64,000 bases of DNA, from assembly GCA_965206145.1 (NCBI GenBank), contig CBDBIK010000006.1, positions 1 through 64,000 of the forward strand, given 5' to 3'. Shown here piece after piece: positions 36,273-48,200 of this stretch. Position numbers and translations under genes: made by a program. The stretch is from CBDBIK01 sp965206145 (GTDB lineage: Bacteria; Pseudomonadota; Alphaproteobacteria; TMED109). The notes under the pieces are model-generated. The model did not search any database and was not told where the DNA came from. It worked only from the letters and a program-made list of their open reading frames with translations. Positions within the stretch are counted from its first letter, which is position 1, and every line of letters starts with the position of its first letter.

Positions 36273-37295
36273 TTGAACCTCAAGCAATTCCTCTGGCTGG
36301 CGTGCTTCGTGATCGTGGCGACGTTTGGCGTGATTTTCGCACAACAACAGTACCGATCGGCTGTGGGGTTGGCACAGGAACCGACCGTGGTCATCGTGCA
36401 GCCCGGACAGGGTCTGAGATCGATTGCGCACCATCTGACCGATGCGGGTGTCCTATCCAGTGTGCCAATGTTTGTTCTGGGAGTGATGCTGTCTGGGAAG
36501 GCAGGGGATTTGCAGGCAGGCGAGTACGAATTCCTTCCCGATACACCGATGAGCGATGTGGTCGAAATGCTTGTCCGGGGGGAAACCTTGATCCGGCGGA
36601 TCACCGTGATCGAGGGGGAGACCGTGGCACGGGCGATGGCCAAGATCGCAGCAGCTGAAGGGTTAACCGGGACGTTTGCTCGCAATCCGGTTGAAGGCAG
36701 CCTCCTTCCGGAGACTTACTTCTACCGCCGCGGGGAGACTAGGGAAGCGATGCTTCGCCGTATGGAGGAAATGATGCGCGAGATCCTCGCGCAAGCTTGG
36801 GCGGGCCGGGCCAAGAATCTGCCGTTGCAGAGCCCCGATGAGGCACTGGTGCTCGCTTCGATCGTCGAGAAGGAGACCGCCCTACCCGAGGAACGTCCCC
36901 AGATTGCAGCAGTGTTTATCAACAGACTGCGACGGAAGATGCGGCTTCAGTCGGATCCCACGGTCATCTATGGAATTGCACTTGAGGATCCAAAAGCAAC
37001 GGAGCGGCCGCTCCGCAGCCAAGATCTCGGTCAGAAACATCCCTGGAACACCTACGTAATTCGCGGGCTTCCCCCGACGCCGATCTCCAATCCCGGACGG
37101 GAATCGATTCTGGCAGTGATGCATCCCGCAGAGAGTGACAATTTTTACTTTGTTGCGGATGGTGCTGGTGGGCATGCCTTCGCGACCACCCTGGAAGAGC
37201 ACAACCGCAACGCGGCCCGTTGGCGTGCGTTGCGGGATGCACAGGATGCACAGGATGCACAGGATGCAACGAAGAATGAAAATGAAAAGGAGTAG
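36273..37295 (+). CDS. mltG: endolytic murein transglycosylase MltG (YceG-like)
   Basis: MltG cleaves nascent peptidoglycan strands at the inner membrane. One N-terminal transmembrane segment (FLWLACFVIVATFGVIFAQQ) is followed by a LysM-like subdomain (VVIVQPGQGLRSIAHHLTDA) and the catalytic domain with the essential Glu in LASIVEKETALPEERPQIAA and RLQSDPTVIYGI. I used TTG 36273, 34 bp after fabF; GTG 36228, overlapping fabF, is equally possible and adds 15 residues. No ATG fits. The C-terminus ends in a DAQ repeat encoded by about three copies of a 9-bp unit. The fabF-mltG pairing is common in proteobacteria. Confidence 0.92.
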   Translation: MNLKQFLWLACFVIVATFGVIFAQQQYRSAVGLAQEPTVVIVQPGQGLRSIAHHLTDAGVLSSVPMFVLGVMLSGKAGDLQAGEYEFLPDTPMSDVVEMLVRGETLIRRITVIEGETVARAMAKIAAAEGLTGTFARNPVEGSLLPETYFYRRGETREAMLRRMEEMMREILAQAWAGRAKNLPLQSPDEALVLASIVEKETALPEERPQIAAVFINRLRRKMRLQSDPTVIYGIALEDPKATERPLRSQDLGQKHPWNTYVIRGLPPTPISNPGRESILAVMHPAESDNFYFVADGAGGHAFATTLEEHNRNAARWRALRDAQDAQDAQDATKNENEKE

Positions 37296-37485
37296 AGGAG
37301 CGCGGAGTGTAATGCCGATGAGCGTCGTGGTTTTCCGCAGATTCAAAATCCGGGGATTATATACCTAGGCGTCTAAAATACATGGAACCAATTGATATAC
37401 AAGGATAAATTGCGTATTCTCTTTTTGTTGAGCAATGCACTATCGATGGCTTTTGGGTTCCGTTCTAGCGTTTGATGGATGGCGG

Positions 37486-37580
37486 CACGGGGGAGGAACG
37501 GCGTCAGCTGACCCTGTGAACCGTGAACACGATATATAGGTGCCCGCATAGCGTGCTTACTTGAGTAATAGTCCCTAATT
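37486..37580 (+). repeat. dispersed repeat copy B with conserved hairpin
   Basis: Same orientation as copy A at 2403-2500. It shares gaggaacggc, cctgtga and cgtgaacacgatat. Outer stem ACGG (37498-37501) pairs with CCGT (37521-37524); inner stem GTC (37503-37505) pairs with GAC (37510-37512) around loop AGCT. Compared with copy A the inner stem differs at two pairs but stays paired. A further perfect small palindrome (TTACT-TG-AGTAA) lies near 37558-37569. Confidence 0.55.
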
Positions 37581-37614
37581 TTCATGAAATTTCCCTGATT
37601 GGGGAATAAATATC

Positions 37615-37631
37615 ATTGCTATCAATGCAAT
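37615..37631. promoter_or_regulatory. possible operator of the FitAB-like operon
   Basis: An inverted repeat attgc-N7-gcaat lies 38-54 bases before the antitoxin start, inside the only plausible promoter region. FitAB and related RHH antitoxins autoregulate by binding inverted repeats upstream of their operon, so this is a candidate site. It is short and could be chance. Confidence 0.3.
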
Positions 37632-37668
37632 CAACGCATACGTTCCTGTTCAAACCTCGGAGGGTAAA

Positions 37669-37920
37669 ATGGCCAGTATCACGATCCGCAACCTCGACGA
37701 CGACGTTAAGCAACGCTTGCGTGTCCAGGCTGCCGAGCACGGTCGCTCGATGGAGGAAGAAGCTCGGGATATTTTGCGCCGGGTGGTAGGTGAAAGCGCA
37801 CCCCGCAACCTTGCGGCATCGATCCGCGCCCGCATCTCTTTTATTGGCGGCGCCGATCTTGATCTGCCGGTGCGTGAATCAATGCGCGAGCCGCTCCATT
37901 TCGGCCGGAGGCGGAAATGA
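37669..37920 (+). CDS. FitA-like ribbon-helix-helix antitoxin
   Basis: The 83-residue protein begins MASITIRNLDDDVKQRLRVQ, the beta-strand and helix of a FitA/VapB-type RHH DNA-binding domain, followed by SMEEEARDILRRVV, a hallmark of the family. The C-terminal half is disordered-like and would wrap the toxin's active site (DLPVRESMREPLHF). A strong GGAGGG ribosome site precedes ATG 37669. Its stop overlaps the toxin start (ATGA). It should neutralise the PIN toxin and repress the operon. Confidence 0.88.
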   Translation: MASITIRNLDDDVKQRLRVQAAEHGRSMEEEARDILRRVVGESAPRNLAASIRARISFIGGADLDLPVRESMREPLHFGRRRK

Positions 37921-38348
37921 TCGTTCTCGACACCAACATCATCTCCGAACTTCTGCGCCCTGCACCAGCCTCACAGGTTGAGGCATGGCTGGCTGCCCAG
38001 GACGGCGCGACAATCTATTTTACGGCGGTGGGCGAAGCTGAATTGCGCCATGGCGTGGCTATTTTGCCAGCGGGACGGAGGCGTAGCATTTTTGCTGAGG
38101 CCATTGAAGGCATGCTGGAGGAAGATTTCCACGACCGCATTCTGCCCTTCGACCGCGCCGCCGCCCGAACCTATGCCACCATTGCCGCCGAACGCCGCGC
38201 CGTAGGACAGCCAATCAGCCAATTCGACTGCCAGATCGCCGCTATCGCCCGGGCTCGAGATGCTGCTGTGGCCACGCGCAACACGGTCGATTTCGAGGGT
38301 TGTGGCATCGAGCTGATCGACCCGTGGCTTAAACCGGGGAGCATTTGA
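37917..38348 (+). CDS. FitB/VapC-like PIN-domain toxin
   Basis: The 143-residue protein is a PIN ribonuclease: MIVLDTNIISELLRP with the first acidic metal ligand, TAVGEAELRHGVAILPAGRR with the second, and ISQFDCQIAAIARARDAAVA plus TRNTVDFEGCGIELIDPW at the C-terminus with the rest. Such toxins cleave RNA, often tRNA, when released from the antitoxin. The frame looks intact with all acidic residues in place, so the pair may be functional. Its stop lies 5 bp before the start codon of an hsdR 5' fragment, which suggests that the pair once sat inside a type I restriction-modification operon. Confidence 0.88.
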   Translation: MIVLDTNIISELLRPAPASQVEAWLAAQDGATIYFTAVGEAELRHGVAILPAGRRRSIFAEAIEGMLEEDFHDRILPFDRAAARTYATIAAERRAVGQPISQFDCQIAAIARARDAAVATRNTVDFEGCGIELIDPWLKPGSI

Positions 38349-38353
38349 TCACC

Positions 38354-38409
38354 ATGGGCAAGAGAAACCTCTCCGAACGCGACATCTGCACCAAGTTCAT
38401 CTCATTCCG
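38354..38409 (+). pseudogene. hsdR: type I restriction enzyme R subunit, 5' fragment
   Basis: ATG 38354 begins MGKRNLSERDICTKFI, which I recognise as the start of HsdR proteins (usually continuing into a TPAL-type stretch). After about 16 codons the match ends at 38404-38409, where repeat R1 begins, and the frame closes at a TAA inside that repeat. A second HsdR fragment lies at 53281-53547, about 14.9 kb away, and continues close to where this one stops. HsdR is the ATP-dependent translocase and nuclease of type I systems. hsdM and hsdS are absent from the window. Confidence 0.7.
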
Positions 38410-38510
38410 TGTGGGGAACCGAAAATAACTGGATATCGGGAAGAGCCGGGACTAAGCGGGAAGAGCCGGGCTGGAACCCATAAAAACAAGGACTTTACGG
38501 GTGTCGGCCA
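38410..38510. repeat. R element, copy 1
   Basis: 101 bases match 52190-52290 with about five differences (about 95% identical), same orientation. It starts tgtggggaaccg, contains aaataactggatat (38423-38436), a 20-bp-spaced direct repeat gggaagagccggg, and ends near gtgtcggcca. It abuts the hsdR 5' fragment on the left and the truncated IS1595 transposase on the right. No transposase is encoded. It looks like a small non-autonomous mobile or recombination element; I do not know a name for it. Confidence 0.7.
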
Positions 38511-39207
38511 CGCCGCGCACATATTCGCCCCGGCTGTGGTTGACGCGCGAGAACGCATACCAGCCATCGAGCGCCAAGTGGCCGCGATGGTCGGCGGCGT
38601 TGATTGTCGAGCCGAGCGCGACATTGCCGATGACATGGGGAATGACATCGGCTGCACCGGCACCCTTGACATGGAATGCCATAGTACTTGCCACCACGTT
38701 CCGTCATGCCGAAGGCGACGGTCTTGGTCTTCGTGCTGTGGCCCTGGGTGCCCTTCGTGCGCTTGTCGCGTGCTTGTTCTTCTCTTTTCCGCCGACATAG
38801 GTCTCGTCCACTTCCACCGTGCCACCGAGCATCTCCCCGTCGTCATGGCCCGCCGCAGTGCGGATACGCCGGAGCATGTGCCACGCGGTTTTCTGGGTGA
38901 CGCCGATGTCCTTGGCCAGTTGAACGCTGGAGATGCCCTTAACGTGGCAGGTGTCGAGCCAGATCGCCGCAAACCACTTGGCCAGCAGCTTGATCGGGCT
39001 ATCCGAGAAAATGGTCCCCGTGATGATGCGGAATATGCGCCGGCACTCTCCGCACTTGTGCCGCCGACCGTCGCTGTAGTGGTAGATCTGTTCGCTCCCG
39101 CCGCAGTGCGGGCAATATGCGCCATCGGGCCATCGGGTTTCTTCAAGATGCTTCAAGCAGGCTTCAACGGTGGCGAACTTTTGTGTACACTGCAGCAGGT
39201 TGTTCAT
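38511..39207 (-). pseudogene. IS1595-family transposase, frameshifted and 3'-truncated
   Basis: Reading from ATG 39207, the first 145 residues are an intact N-terminus: a zinc ribbon CPHCGGSEQIYHYSDGRRHK then CGECRR, the helix-turn-helix GISSVQLAKDIGVTQKTAWH and the motif VEVDETYVGGKEKNKH. A frameshift near 38770 and another near 38690 move the rest into other frames (AFHVKGAGAADVIPHVIGNV, then GWYAFSRVNHSRGEYVRG). The match stops at about 38510, where R copy 1 begins, so the final catalytic segment (HTN...E) is missing. It is therefore inactive. It is a different copy from the one at 1-736 and sits just upstream of the giant gene in the opposite direction. Confidence 0.85.
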
Positions 39208-39262
39208 GATGGTCCCCTTTCGATACGCCCAATATGATCTGCAAATATGGGATCGCCAAGTA

Positions 39263-39268
39263 TATAAT
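39263..39268 (+). promoter_or_regulatory. candidate -10 box for the giant surface-protein gene
   Basis: A perfect TATAAT lies in the 75-bp gap between the transposase pseudogene and the giant gene. No good -35 box is visible at the right distance. If it is used, the transcript would begin around 39275, which favours ATG 39298 over ATG 39283 as the translation start. Confidence 0.3.
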
Positions 39269-39282
39269 TCCTTTTACCAGAC

Positions 39283-42200
39283 ATGCATATATTCCGTATG
39301 TCGAGCCAATTTTTAACATTCATTGTATGTATCCTGTTCAGCATGGTTGCGACCCATGCAGTCGGTGCGGAGGAAGCCGCGCCCGTCGACCCGGTTGTCC
39401 CGCAGTATGAAGTACCTGCCGCCCGCACGGCAGCCGGCCAAAGCGCCGGAAATCCCGGCGCCGGGCTAAGCACTACTGGCAAATTTGCGGCGCTGGAACT
39501 GCGTATTACCGACGGCCCGCAATCTCTTCCGGTCTCCGGAATGTTCAATAATCCCGGCGGCGGTTCCTTGATCTACACGGCGGCCTCCTCTGAGGTGATG
39601 GTCGCAACGGTGAGCATTACCAAAAGCATCCTGACCATCACCCCGGTCGCGGCAGGTGCCACCGACATCACCATCACCGCCAGAGATGATGCCGCCGATT
39701 TGGAAGTCGCGCAGACGTTCCGGGTAACCGCCATCAGCCTCATCTCATCCGGTACCAGTATCCCCGATCAACAACTGACAGCCTCTGGCGGGCCTCGGAC
39801 CCTTGATCTCAGCGACCACATCAGCGGCCCGCAGGGCAACCCCCTGTCCTTCACAGCGTCGTCCAATGATTTGACCGCCGCAACAGTGGGCGTCGATGGC
39901 AACATCCTGACCATCACCCCGCTCGCACCGGGCACCGCCACCATCACCATCACCGTCAGAAATAACCCACTCGATGCGGGGATCACGCTGGACTTCCAGG
40001 TGCAGGTCGCCAATTTCCCCCCGATCAGCCTCGGCAGTTCCGGCATTCCAGATCAACAACTGGTATTTGCCGGTCCTGTCAAGCTGCTTGATCTCAACGA
40101 CTACTTCAGCGATACGGAGGGCGATAAACTACGTTACTCGGATGCGGTTTCCTCTAACCTGGCCGTCGCCACGGTGTTTAAAGGTGATCCTACCAACTTC
40201 CTGTTTATCACCCCGACCCCGAACGGCGTCCTGGGCACCACCGACATCAGCGTTACCGCCAATGATAGATTCGGCGGGACACTCACACAGGTATTCCAGG
40301 TGGAAACCACCAACCAGGCCCCAATCAGCTGTTGCACTTTTACAACGAGTACCACGACCGTCACTGGAGGGCCTGATACCATTGATCTCGATGACTTCTT
40401 CAGCGATCCGGATGCGAGTTCGATTCCCGATCATGCCCTGAGCTACAAGGCGGTTTCCGATAATAAAGCCGTCGCAACGGTGAGCATTAGCAAAAGCATC
40501 CTGACCATCACCCCGGTCAAAAGAGGTACCGCCGACATCACCGTCACCGCCAGTGATGGCCTTGAGAATGCCTCGCTGACAGTCCATGCGGTTGTTAATC
40601 CCAGCGCCCCAACCACCACCGGCATTCCAAATCAAAGCCTGTCACTTTCCGGTTCCAGCCGCTCTCTAACTCTCAATCTCAACGACTACTTCAGCGATCC
40701 TGATGGCGACAGCCTAGCATACAACGTAGATATAGAGGCGGTAGGCAAGAAGCGAGTCACGTTGACCACTTTCGGAGGTAGCAACCTGGGCATCAACCCG
40801 TCAGGAGCAGGCATCGACAAATTTACGGTCACCGCCCGCAAAATAGCAAATGAGACCGCATTCACTACACAGACGTCTTTTCTTGCTGCCGTCGATCCAC
40901 CACCACCTCGTCTAAAACCTGGTATGAACATTGGCGGAAGCTCCAGCCGTATTTCAACTCATTCTCCTCAAACATTTAATCTCGACGACTACTTCGAAGC
41001 TTCCGTTCCCCTGAGTTACAGGGCAAGCTCTGCTGATTCAAGCACAGTAAGGGTGCGCATCGATGGCAGCAGCCTGACCGTCACCCCGGTCAGATCAGGC
41101 GGCAGGTCCACCCGCATCACCGTCATCGTCAGTAATGGGCTCGGCTCCTCTCTTTTCTATGTGTTTGAAGTGTCCGTCCCCAACAATACTCCAACCGCAA
41201 GTAGACGGAATATAATCTTTAGATTTACTGATACAGGTCAGATAACCTTTGCTAACCATGGCCTTTATTTTACTGACCTTGACGGCGACCCCCTGAGCTA
41301 CACCACTCGTAGCAATAACACTAACATAGTCTCTGTCTCCATCTCTCCCGCCACCGGTAATACCCTTTTGCGTGCCAAGGGTGCCGGCATCGCAAGCATT
41401 AGAGTTACCGCCAGAGATCCACTCGGCGCATCGGTCACGAGGGACTTCGTTGTGCTTGTCAGCGGCACCGCCCCAAGCGTCACCGCCACTATTTTGAACC
41501 CGGGCCAGCGCTTCTTGTTACAGCGTATCGGTAATGGTACCGACCCTGCCAACCAGGTGCGGCTTGATCTCAACGACTACTTCAGCGATGCCGACGGCGG
41601 GCAGCCGATCTACACGGTAGCGCAAGATACTTCTTTCTTTGTGAATTCCAGCCTCTCCGGGAACATCCTGACCATCACGCCGACAGACAGATCAGGTGAC
41701 ACCACCATCACGGTCACCGCCACTGATCGAATCATAAGCAGCCTCAAGACCACGCAAACCTTCGCGGTGGCAGTCGTCAACGGCAATCCAGTCAGAAACG
41801 ACACTCCATTTGAACCCGAGGTGACACTTTCTCTCGGGGCCCAGACCCTTAATCTCGACAACTACTTCAGCGACCCTGATGACGATTCCATATCCTACGC
41901 ATTGGAATCTATCGAGTCCGATTATGCAATGGTGCGCACCGACAGAATCGGTAGAGCAGACAATCTAATCATCACCCCCCTCAAACGAGGAGGACCTGTG
42001 AGCTTCACTATCACCGCCAGTGATCCATTTGGCGGGACGTCCACTCATGAATTCGAGGCCGAAGTTGGCAACTCTGCGCCGGGCAGGATGGGTGGGGTTC
42101 CGGCCCTGGTAATGAACCAGGGGGATGGCCCACAGAAACTGGTTAATATCGACAGCAAATTCTTCGATCATGACGGCGATGACCTGACCTACACAGCGAC

Positions 42201-45200
42201 CCCATCCGGCGCTGGTGGAGACAGCGTGGCAACGGTGGACGTCGATGGCGACATCCTGACCATTACTCCGCTTGCGCGAGGGAGGGTAGATTTCGACATC
42301 GCCGCATCGGATGGTCACCGCACATCGGGTGGCGGCCTCATCTTATCAAGACCCCACACCTTATCCGTCAACGTCAAAGTAGCGCCGACCATCGCCGGCA
42401 CCCCTGCGCTCACGGTGGATGAAGACAGCCCCTATAGCTTCACGCCAAACGGCGCGGATGCCGATGGCGACCCTCTCACCTATTCCATTGTGAACAAACC
42501 CCCCTGGGCCGATTTTGACACCGCCACAGGCGCCCTGACCGGCACGCCGCTACACGAACATGTCGGCACCACAACCGGCATCGTAATCAGCGTATCCGAA
42601 CCCAGCGGGGCGGAGGCGTCCCTGCCAGCCTTTGACATCACCGTGATCGATGTCAATAACGATCCGGAAGGTCGTCCAGTCATCACCGGACTCCTGGCCC
42701 CGGGGGCGCTCCTAACGGCGACAACCGATACCATTCGCGATGAAGACGGCCTGGGCACGTTCAGATATCAATGGAACATCAACGACGGCGACACAGACAC
42801 CGCCATCAGCGACGCGGACTCAAACACCTACACCCCCACTGAAACAGACGTTGGCAAGTCAATCACCGTGACCGTCAGCTACACCGATGGAGAGGGGACG
42901 CCTGAAAACCTGACCAGTGAGACTGTTGGGCCGATCAGACCTGAGGCAACGGTGGCGATTTCCGGCGGCGGCAACGTGGCCGAGGACGACAACGCCACCT
43001 TCACCGTCACCCTGTCGGCTTCTCCCGGAGCGGCTGTGACGGTGGACTACGCCACCGCGGCGGGCACGGCGAGCGCGGATGATTTCACGGCGGCCAACGG
43101 CACGCTGACCTTCGCCGCCGGCGCCACCGGCGAGGACTTGACCCGGACCTTCGACGTGAAGGTGCTTCCCGACGACCTGGTCGAAGGCGACGAGAGTTTC
43201 ACCGCAACCCTGAGCGCGAGCTCGCTGCCGACAGGTTTCAGCCTGGATACGACGACGGCGACGGCGACGATTACCGCGGCGGGTTCGGCGACGGTGGCGA
43301 TCTCGGGCGGCGGCAGCGTGAACGAGGGCGATGATGCCACCTTCACGGTGACTTTGTCGGCCTCACCGGGCGCGGCAGTGGTGGTGGACTATGCCACCGT
43401 GGCGGGAACGGCGACCGCGGGGAGTGATTTCACCGCGACGAGCGGCACGCTGACCTTTGCAGCTGGCGCGACCGGGGACGATCTGAGCCAGACCTTCGAC
43501 GTGCCGGTGTTAGCCGACAGCATCGTGGAAGGCACCGAGAGCTTCACCGCAACCCTGAGCGCCAACGCCTCGACTCCGCTGCCGACAGGTTTCAGCCTGG
43601 ATACGACGACGGCGACGGCGACGATTACCGCGGCGGGTTCGGCGACGGTGGCGATCTCGGGCGGTGGCAACGTGAACGAGGGCGATGATGCCACCTTCAC
43701 GGTGACTTTGTCGGCCTCACCGGGCGCGGCAGTGGTGGTGGACTATGCCACCGTGGCGGGAACGGCGACCGCGGGGAGTGATTTCACCGCGACGAGCGGC
43801 ACGCTGACCTTTGCAGCTGGCGCGACCGGGGACGATCTGAGCCAGACCTTCGACGTGCCGGTGTTAGCCGACAGCATCGTGGAAGGCACCGAGAGCTTCA
43901 CCGCAACCCTGAGCGCCAACGCCTCGACTCCGCTGCCGACAGGTTTCAGCCTGGATACGACGACGGCGACGGCGACGATTACCGCGGCGGGTTCGGCGAC
44001 GGTGGCGATCTCGGGCGGCGGCAGCGTGAACGAGGGCGCAGACGCCACCTTCACGGTGACTTTGTCGGCCTCACCGGGCGCGGCAGTGGTGGTGGACTAT
44101 GCCACCGCAGCGGGAACGGCGACCGCGGGGAGTGATTTCACCGCGACGAGCGGCACGCTGACCTTTGCAGCTGGCGCGACCGGGGACGATCTGAGCCAGA
44201 CCTTCGACGTGCCGGTGTTAGCCGACAGCATCGTGGAAGGCACCGAGAGCTTCACCGCAACCCTGAGCGCCAACGCCTCGACTCCGCTGCCGACAGGTTT
44301 CAGCCTGGATACGACGACGGCGACGGCGACGATTACCGCGGCGGGTTCGGCGACGGTGGCGATCTCGGGCGGTGGCAACGTGAACGAGGGCGATGATGCC
44401 ACCTTCACGGTGACTTTGTCGGCCTCACCGGGCGCGGCAGTGGTGGTGGACTATGCCACCGTGGCGGGAACGGCGACCGCGGGGAGTGATTTCACCGCGA
44501 CGAGCGGCACGCTGACCTTTGCAGCTGGCGCGACCGGGGACGATCTGAGCCAGACCTTCGACGTGCCGGTGTTAGCCGACAGCATCGTGGAAGGCACCGA
44601 GAGCTTCACCGCAACCCTGAGCGCCAACGCCTCGACTCCGCTGCCGACAGGTTTCAGCCTGGATACGACGACGGCGACGGCGACGATTACCGCGGCGGGT
44701 TCGGCGACGGTGGCGATCTCGGGCGGTGGCAACGTGAACGAGGGCGATGATGCCACCTTCACGGTGACTTTGTCGGCCTCACCGGGCGCGGCAGTGGTGG
44801 TGGACTATGCCACCGTGGCGGGAACGGCGACCGCGGGGAGTGATTTCACCGCGACGAGCGGCACGCTGACCTTTGCAGCTGGCGCGACCGGGGACGATCT
44901 GAGCCAGACCTTCGACGTGCCGGTGTTAGCCGACAGCATCGTGGAAGGCACCGAGAGCTTCACCGCAACCCTGAGCGCCAACGCCTCGACTCCGCTGCCG
45001 ACAGGTTTCAGCCTGGATACGACGACGGCGACGGCGACGATTACCGCGGCGGGTTCGGCGACGGTGGCGATCTCGGGCGGTGGCAACGTGAACGAGGGCG
45101 ATGATGCCACCTTCACGGTGACTTTGTCGGCCTCACCGGGCGCGGCAGTGGTGGTGGACTATGCCACCGCAGCGGGAACGGCGACCGCGGGGAGTGATTT

Positions 45201-48200
45201 CACCGCGACGAGCGGCACGCTGACCTTTGCAGCTGGCGCGACCGGGGACGATCTGAGCCAGACCTTCGACGTGCCGGTGTTAGCCGACAGCATCGTGGAA
45301 GGCACCGAGAGCTTCACCGCAACCCTGAGCGCCAACGCCTCGACCCCGCTGCCGACAGGTTTCAGCCTGGATACGACGACGGCGACGGCGACGATTACCG
45401 CGGCGGGTTCGGCGACGGTGGCGATCTCGGGCGGCGGCAGCGTGAACGAGGGCGCAGACGCCACCTTCACGGTGACTTTGTCGGCCTCACCGGGCGCGGC
45501 AGTGGTGGTGGACTATGCCACCGCAGCGGGAACGGCGACCGCGGGGAGTGATTTCACCGCGACGAGCGGCACGCTGACCTTTGCAGCTGGCGCGACCGGG
45601 GACGATCTGAGCCAGACCTTCGACGTGCCGGTGTTAGCCGACAGCATCGTGGAAGGCACCGAGAGCTTCACCGCAACCCTGAGCGCGAGCTCGCTGCCGA
45701 CAGGTTTCAGCCTGGATACGACGACGGCGACGGCGACGATTACCGCGGCGGGTTCGGCGACGGTGGCGATCTCGGGCGGTGGCAACGTGAACGAGGGCGA
45801 TGATGCCACCTTCACGGTGACTTTGTCGGCCTCACCGGGCGCGGCAGTGGTGGTGGACTATGCCACCGTGGCGGGAACGGCGACCGCGGGGAGTGATTTC
45901 ACCGCGACGAGCGGCACGCTGACCTTTGCAGCTGGCGCGACCGGGGACGATCTGAGCCAGACCTTCGACGTGCCGGTGTTAGCCGACAGCATCGTGGAAG
46001 GCACCGAGAGCTTCACCGCAACCCTGAGCGCGAGCTCGCTGCCGACAGGTTTCAGCCTGGATACGACGACGGCGACGGCGACGATTACCGCGGCGGGTTC
46101 GGCGACGGTGGCGATCTCGGGCGGCGGCAGCGTGAACGAGGGCGCAGACGCCACCTTCACGGTGACTTTGTCGGCCTCACCGGGCGCGGCAGTGGTGGTG
46201 GACTATGCCACCGCAGCGGGAACGGCGACCGCGGGGAGTGATTTCACCGCGACGAGCGGCACGCTGACCTTTGCAGCTGGCGCGACCGGGGACGATCTGA
46301 GCCAGACCTTCGACGTGCCGGTGTTAGCCGACAGCATCGTGGAAGGCACCGAGAGCTTCACCGCAACCCTGAGCGCCAACGCCTCGACTCCGCTGCCGAC
46401 AGGTTTCAGCCTGGATACGACGACGGCGACGGCGACGATTACCGCGGCGGGTTCGGCGACGGTGGCGATCTCGGGCGGCGGCAGCGTGAACGAGGGCGCA
46501 GACGCCACCTTCACGGTGACTTTGTCGGCCTCACCGGGCGCGGCAGTGGTGGTGGACTATGCCACCGTGGCGGGAACGGCGACCGCGGGGAGTGATTTCA
46601 CCGCGACGAGCGGCACGCTGACCTTTGCAGCTGGCGCGACCGGGGACGATCTGAGCCAGACCTTCGACGTGCCGGTGTTAGCCGACAGCATCGTGGAAGG
46701 CACCGAGACCTTCACCGCGACCCTGAGCGCCAACGCCTCGACCCCGCTGCCGACAGGTTTCAGCCTGGATACGACGACGGCGACGGCGACGATTACCGCG
46801 GCGGGTTCGGCGACGGTGGCGATCTCGGGCGGTGGCAACGTGAACGAGGGCGATGATGCCACCTTCACGGTGACTTTGTCGGCCTCACCGGGCGCGGCAG
46901 TGGTGGTGGACTATGCCACCGTGGCGGGAACGGCGACCGCGGGGAGTGATTTCACCGCGACGAGCGGCACGCTGACCTTTGCAGCTGGCGCGACCGGGGA
47001 CGATCTGAGCCAGACCTTCGACGTGCCGGTGTTAGCCGACAGCATCGTGGAAGGCACCGAGAGCTTCACCGCAACCCTGAGCGCCAACGCCTCGACCCCG
47101 CTGCCGACAGGTTTCAGCCTGGATACGACGACGGCGACGGCGACGATTACCGCGGCGGGTTCGGCGACGGTGGCGATCTCGGGCGGTGGCAACGTGAACG
47201 AGGGCGCAGACGCCACCTTCACGGTGACTTTGTCGGCCTCACCGGGCGCGGCAGTGGTGGTGGACTATGCCACCGCAGCGGGAACGGCGACCGCGGGGAG
47301 TGATTTCACCGCGACGAGCGGCACGCTGACCTTTGCAGCTGGCGCGACCGGGGACGATCTGAGCCAGACCTTCGACGTGCCGGTGTTAGCCGACAGCATC
47401 GTGGAAGGCACCGAGAGCTTCACCGCAACCCTGAGCGCGAGCTCGCTGCCGACAGGTTTCAGCCTGGATACGACGACGGCGACGGCGACGATTACCGCGG
47501 CGGGTTCGGCGACGGTGGCGATCTCGGGCGGTGGCAACGTGAACGAGGGCGATGATGCCACCTTCACGGTGACTTTGTCGGCCTCACCGGGCGCGGCAGT
47601 GGTGGTGGACTATGCCACCGTGGCGGGAACGGCGACCGCGGGGAGTGATTTCACCGCGACGAGCGGCACGCTGACCTTTGCAGCTGGCGCGACCGGGGAC
47701 GATCTGAGCCAGACCTTCGACGTGCCGGTGTTAGCCGACAGCATCGTGGAAGGCACCGAGAGCTTCACCGCAACCCTGAGCGCCAACGCCTCGACCCCGC
47801 TGCCGACAGGTTTCAGCCTGGATACGACGACGGCGACGGCGACGATTACCGCGGCGGGTTCGGCGACGGTGGCGATCTCGGGCGGCGGCAGCGTGAACGA
47901 GGGCGCAGACGCCACCTTCACGGTGACTTTGTCGGCCTCACCGGGCGCGGCAGTGGTGGTGGACTATGCCACCGCAGCGGGAACGGCGACCGCGGGGAGT
48001 GATTTCACCGCGACGAGCGGCACGCTGACCTTTGCAGCTGGCGCGACCGGGGACGATCTGAGCCAGACCTTCGACGTGCCGGTGTTAGCCGACAGCATCG
48101 TGGAAGGCACCGAGAGCTTCACCGCAACCCTGAGCGCGAGCTCGCTGCCGACAGGTTTCAGCCTGGATACGACGACGGCGACGGCGACGATTACCGCGGC

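Larger units (their letters stand above)
37296..37668. other. non-coding boundary between core block and accessory island
   Basis: No gene is supported. The stretch is more AT-rich than the core block and holds repeat copy B (37486-37580). It ends in a short AT-rich leader for the FitAB-like genes. A sequence taggtatata in copy A (2477-2486) has a short reverse-complement counterpart here (tatataccta, around 37357), which may be chance. Confidence 0.5.
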
